Of a stretch of 26,295 nucleotides of DNA, positions 23,755-26,295 are shown piece by piece (the stretch's first letter is position 1; each line of letters starts with the position of its first letter). The notes under the pieces were generated by a model. That model made no database searches. It worked only from the letters and a program-made list of their open reading frames with translations, and had not been told where the DNA came from. Both the position numbers and the translations under genes were made by a program. Source of the stretch: Cetobacterium sp. UBA6069 (GTDB lineage Bacteria; Fusobacteriota; Fusobacteriia; Fusobacteriales; Fusobacteriaceae). The stretch spans positions 1-26,295 of the forward strand of contig DIXX01000083.1 in assembly GCA_002428805.1 (NCBI GenBank). The letters run 5' to 3'.

Positions 23755-25677
23755 TTATTTTATTTTTGCTCCAACTTTTACAGTTGAGTCAACTTCAACA
23801 AGTTTTAATCTTTTCTTTTCAGTAGAGCTTAAAAGCATCCCTTGAGAAAGAACCCCTCTTAAATTAACTGGTGGAAGGTTTAAAATAGCTAAAACTTTCT
23901 TTCCAACAAGTTCAGCAGGAGTTGGATAGTATTTTGCAATTCCAGAAACGATTTGTCTTACTTCGTTAGCGGTTTTAACTTTAAATTTAAGAAGTTTATC
24001 AGCTCCCTCAATATTGCTAGCCTCTAATATTTCAACCACTTGAATATCTATTTTATCAAAATCAGCGATTTCGATTGGATTTTCAATTTTTAAATCTTCA
24101 TTTATAGCAAGAGGATCTTTTTTAGCTTCTTTCTTTTCAACTTCAAGTCTAGGGAAGATAGGTTCAGCAGTACCTAAAACATGACCTTCAGAGAATAAGT
24201 TCCATCCGTTTACAGCATCTAAATTAGCATCTAGAATGTTAGTGTTTACACCTAGTTGATTCCAAATTTTTTGCGATGCAGTTGGCATGTATGGTGCTGT
24301 TAAAATAGCAACCTTATATAGTGATTGAACTAAGAAGTTCATAACAGTTGCTAATCTTTCATTTTTAGCTTCATCTTTTATAAGAAGCCAAGGTGCAGTC
24401 TCGTCAACATATTTATTCATCCTAGAGATAAACTTCCAAATAGCTTCTAAAGCTCTAGAAAACTCAACTCTATTTATATGATAATCTACAGCTGTGATTG
24501 TTTCATCCCAAAGAGTTTTAACAGTCTCATCAATCTCTTCAAAAGCCTCTCCTTTTGCAATAACTCCATTGAAGTACTTTCCATACATTCCAAGAGTTCT
24601 ATTTAAAAGGTTTCCAAGGTCATTTGCAAGGTCAGAGTTGATTCTTGTAACGATAGATGGAGTTGAATAATCTCCGTCATTTCCAAAGTTAACTTCTCTC
24701 ATTAAGCAATATCTAAAAGCGTCAACACCATATTTTGCAATTTCATCTAGAGGAGCAACAACATTTCCTTTAGATTTTGACATTTTTTCACCTTCAGAAG
24801 TCCACCATCCGTGAGCAACAATTTTATCTGGAAGTTTTACTCCAGCAGATAGTAACATACAAGGCCAGATAATAGCATGGAATCTTAGGATATCTTTTCC
24901 TAATAGGTGAACTACCTCTCCATTATTCCAGAACTTATCAAATATTTCTGCACTATTTTCATACCCAACAGCAGTTAGGTAGTTTGTAAGAGCATCAAAC
25001 CAAACATAAGTGATGTGTCCTGGTGCGAACTCGATAGGGATTCCCCATTCAAATGTGTTTCTAGAGATAGAAAGATCTTGTAATCCTTGCTTTATGAACG
25101 ATACAACTTCATTTTTTCTAGAGTGAGGAAGAATAAAATCAGGGTGCTTTTCAATATGATCAAGCAAAGCATCTTGGTATTTAGACATTTTAAAGAAGTA
25201 TGATTCCTCTTTAACTGTTCTTAATTCTTTTCCACAATCTGGGCAATGATTTCCATTTACAATTTGATTTTCAGGAACGAAAGTTTCACAAGAAACACAG
25301 TACTTACCTTCGTACTCTCCCTTATAGATATCTCCTTTATCGTGAACTGTTTTTAATATTTTTTTAACAGCATCTTTGTGTCTAGGTTCAGTTGTTCTGA
25401 TAAAATCAGTATAGTTTATATCTAATGCTTTCCACATATCGATAAATCTAGGAGCCATAGAATCTGTCCAAGCTTGAGGAGTTAAGTCTCTCATTTTAGC
25501 TGCTTCCTCAACTTTTTGTCCGTGTTCATCAGTTCCTGTTAGGAAGAAAACATCAAATCCTTTAGATTTTTTATATCTAGCTAAAACGTCAGCTGCGATA
25601 GTTGTATAGGCACTTCCAACATGTGGATCCCCATTAACGTAGTATATAGGTGTAGTTACATAAAAATTTTTACTCAT
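23755..25677 (-). CDS. metG: Methionyl-tRNA synthetase with C-terminal tRNA-binding domain
   Basis: MetRS, 640 residues, class Ia. The HIGH box reads HVGS (19-22) and KMSKS is at 298-302. A single zinc knuckle pair is formed by Cys127, Cys130, Cys145 and Cys148. After the anticodon-binding helical domain (about 360-500) a charged linker leads to a Trbp111/EMAP-like OB domain (about 540-640; IDIQVVEILEASNIEGADKLL, GVLSQGMLLS). This domain promotes tRNA binding and dimerisation. AAAGGAG precedes the ATG. No T-box leader fits in the 32 bases before it, so any Met-dependent control would be outside the window. Confidence 0.96.
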   Translation of the reverse strand: MSKNFYVTTPIYYVNGDPHVGSAYTTIAADVLARYKKSKGFDVFFLTGTDEHGQKVEEAAKMRDLTPQAWTDSMAPRFIDMWKALDINYTDFIRTTEPRHKDAVKKILKTVHDKGDIYKGEYEGKYCVSCETFVPENQIVNGNHCPDCGKELRTVKEESYFFKMSKYQDALLDHIEKHPDFILPHSRKNEVVSFIKQGLQDLSISRNTFEWGIPIEFAPGHITYVWFDALTNYLTAVGYENSAEIFDKFWNNGEVVHLLGKDILRFHAIIWPCMLLSAGVKLPDKIVAHGWWTSEGEKMSKSKGNVVAPLDEIAKYGVDAFRYCLMREVNFGNDGDYSTPSIVTRINSDLANDLGNLLNRTLGMYGKYFNGVIAKGEAFEEIDETVKTLWDETITAVDYHINRVEFSRALEAIWKFISRMNKYVDETAPWLLIKDEAKNERLATVMNFLVQSLYKVAILTAPYMPTASQKIWNQLGVNTNILDANLDAVNGWNLFSEGHVLGTAEPIFPRLEVEKKEAKKDPLAINEDLKIENPIEIADFDKIDIQVVEILEASNIEGADKLLKFKVKTANEVRQIVSGIAKYYPTPAELVGKKVLAILNLPPVNLRGVLSQGMLLSSTEKKRLKLVEVDSTVKVGAKIK

Positions 25678-25709
25678 CTATTAATCTCCTTTCAAATCAT
25701 TATTTTCTT

Positions 25710-26295
25710 TTAGTTTTGTTTATTTAATTTTTCTTCAGCTAATTTATCCATTTCGAATAGAGTATTTTTAACTAACTCTAGATAATCATCCAAATTAGCA
25801 TCATTTGGAATAAAAATAGGATCACCTATAATGCAGACCATTTTAGAAAATGGTTTTGGCATTTGGAATTTATCCCAAGCTTTTTCAAAAATCCATTTAT
25901 TGCTGAAAGCTACTCCAACTGGCACAAGAGCTTTTCCTGATTTTTGAGCAAGATAAAGCATACCAGGTTTAACCTCATAAATGGGACCTTTAGGTCCATC
26001 AAGTGGAGTTCCAGCACTATATCCAGCTTTAACAAGTTTAATAAGTTTTAAAACAGATTTTATGGAGTCTTTACCAGAAGACCCTCTAACCATAGTAAAG
26101 CCCATTTTTTCTAGAGGAATAGATATCAGTTCTCCATCTTTTGATGGACTTGCTAAAACAGCTTTTTTATCTGAGAAGTTTATAAAACCTAAAGAAGCAC
26201 CAACAAGTTTGTTGTGCCAGAATCCACAAACATATCCTTCACCATCTATTAGCTTAGGGCTTTTAATAATCTCTATTTTCATTGTTTTAGAAATA
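25710..26295 (-). CDS. DUF374 lysophospholipid acyltransferase-like protein, 5' partial
   Basis: A protein of the DUF374 family, related to KDO2-lipid A and lysophospholipid acyltransferases. Visible motifs are GFWHNKL (H-x4-type active histidine region), PLDGPKGP (94-101 counted from the ATG at 26282) and GDPIFIP. An ATG at 26282 exists, but there is no Shine-Dalgarno sequence before it and the frame stays open to the window edge (I-S-K-T upstream). Family members usually begin with a membrane helix, so I infer that the true start is beyond 26295. It probably acts on lipids at the inner membrane. Substrate unknown. Confidence 0.8.
   Translation of the reverse strand, partial: ISKTMKIEIIKSPKLIDGEGYVCGFWHNKLVGASLGFINFSDKKAVLASPSKDGELISIPLEKMGFTMVRGSSGKDSIKSVLKLIKLVKAGYSAGTPLDGPKGPIYEVKPGMLYLAQKSGKALVPVGVAFSNKWIFEKAWDKFQMPKPFSKMVCIIGDPIFIPNDANLDDYLELVKNTLFEMDKLAEEKLNKQN

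Noticed and set aside
25678..25709. T-box or other riboswitch in front of metG
   Set aside because: The 32-base gap to the upstream gene is too short and shows only a ribosome binding site.

Overview
The window is AT-rich, densely coded chromosomal DNA with strong AGGAGG-type ribosome binding sites and short intergenic gaps. Gene content (SepF beside YggS, a class 1B PyrD/PyrK dihydroorotate dehydrogenase, a long N-terminally extended HflX, HemW, a DUF374 acyltransferase) together with the codon bias suggests an anaerobic, low-GC bacterium. A member of the Fusobacteriota (Fusobacterium/Cetobacterium type) is my best guess; this is inference, as no rRNA gene is present. I see no transposase, integrase, CRISPR array or phage gene, and there is no gene-free stretch longer than about 240 bases.

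Layout. Positions 1-50 (minus) hold a strong promoter firing out of the left edge. Positions 103-1971 (minus) hold hflX with its own promoter and terminator. Positions 2000-6298 (plus) hold a DAACS-family symporter, a Na+/phosphate cotransporter with a PhoU-like tail, and a cysteine-desulfurase-like PLP enzyme. Positions 6286-11961 (plus) hold a complete pyrimidine operon, pyrB-pyrK-pyrD-pyrF-pyrC-pyrE. It is preceded by its own promoter, a 41-codon leader peptide and an intrinsic terminator, and it ends in a terminator. Positions 11975-13243 (plus) hold a separately promoted class I aminotransferase. Positions 13247-16142 (minus) hold a GltD-like oxidoreductase, a YqhD-like aldehyde reductase and an AdhR-like MerR regulator, with a textbook MerR operator-promoter in front of the reductase. 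Positions 16168-26295 (minus) look like one long operon: DUF374 acyltransferase, metG, galU, groEL, phosphoglucomutase, hemW, yggS, sepF and a PP-loop ATPase, with gaps of 14-32 bases and one terminator at the end.

The most interesting system is the front of the pyr operon. The leader encodes a short peptide from a strong ribosome binding site, then runs through a uridine-rich tract. Its stop codon lies inside the 3' arm of a terminator stem that precedes pyrB. This is the architecture of the enterobacterial pyrBI UTP-sensing attenuator, in an operon with no pyrR. In the same operon PyrB carries at its C terminus a zinc-binding module that matches the zinc domain of the ATCase regulatory chain PyrI, but without PyrI's nucleotide-binding domain. 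The picture suggested is that feedback by UTP moved from enzyme allostery to transcription attenuation. Other points of interest are a complete JAMM metalloprotease signature in the N-terminal domain of HflX, a groEL without groES or GGM tail inside a housekeeping operon, and a DAACS symporter lacking classic substrate and sodium ligands.
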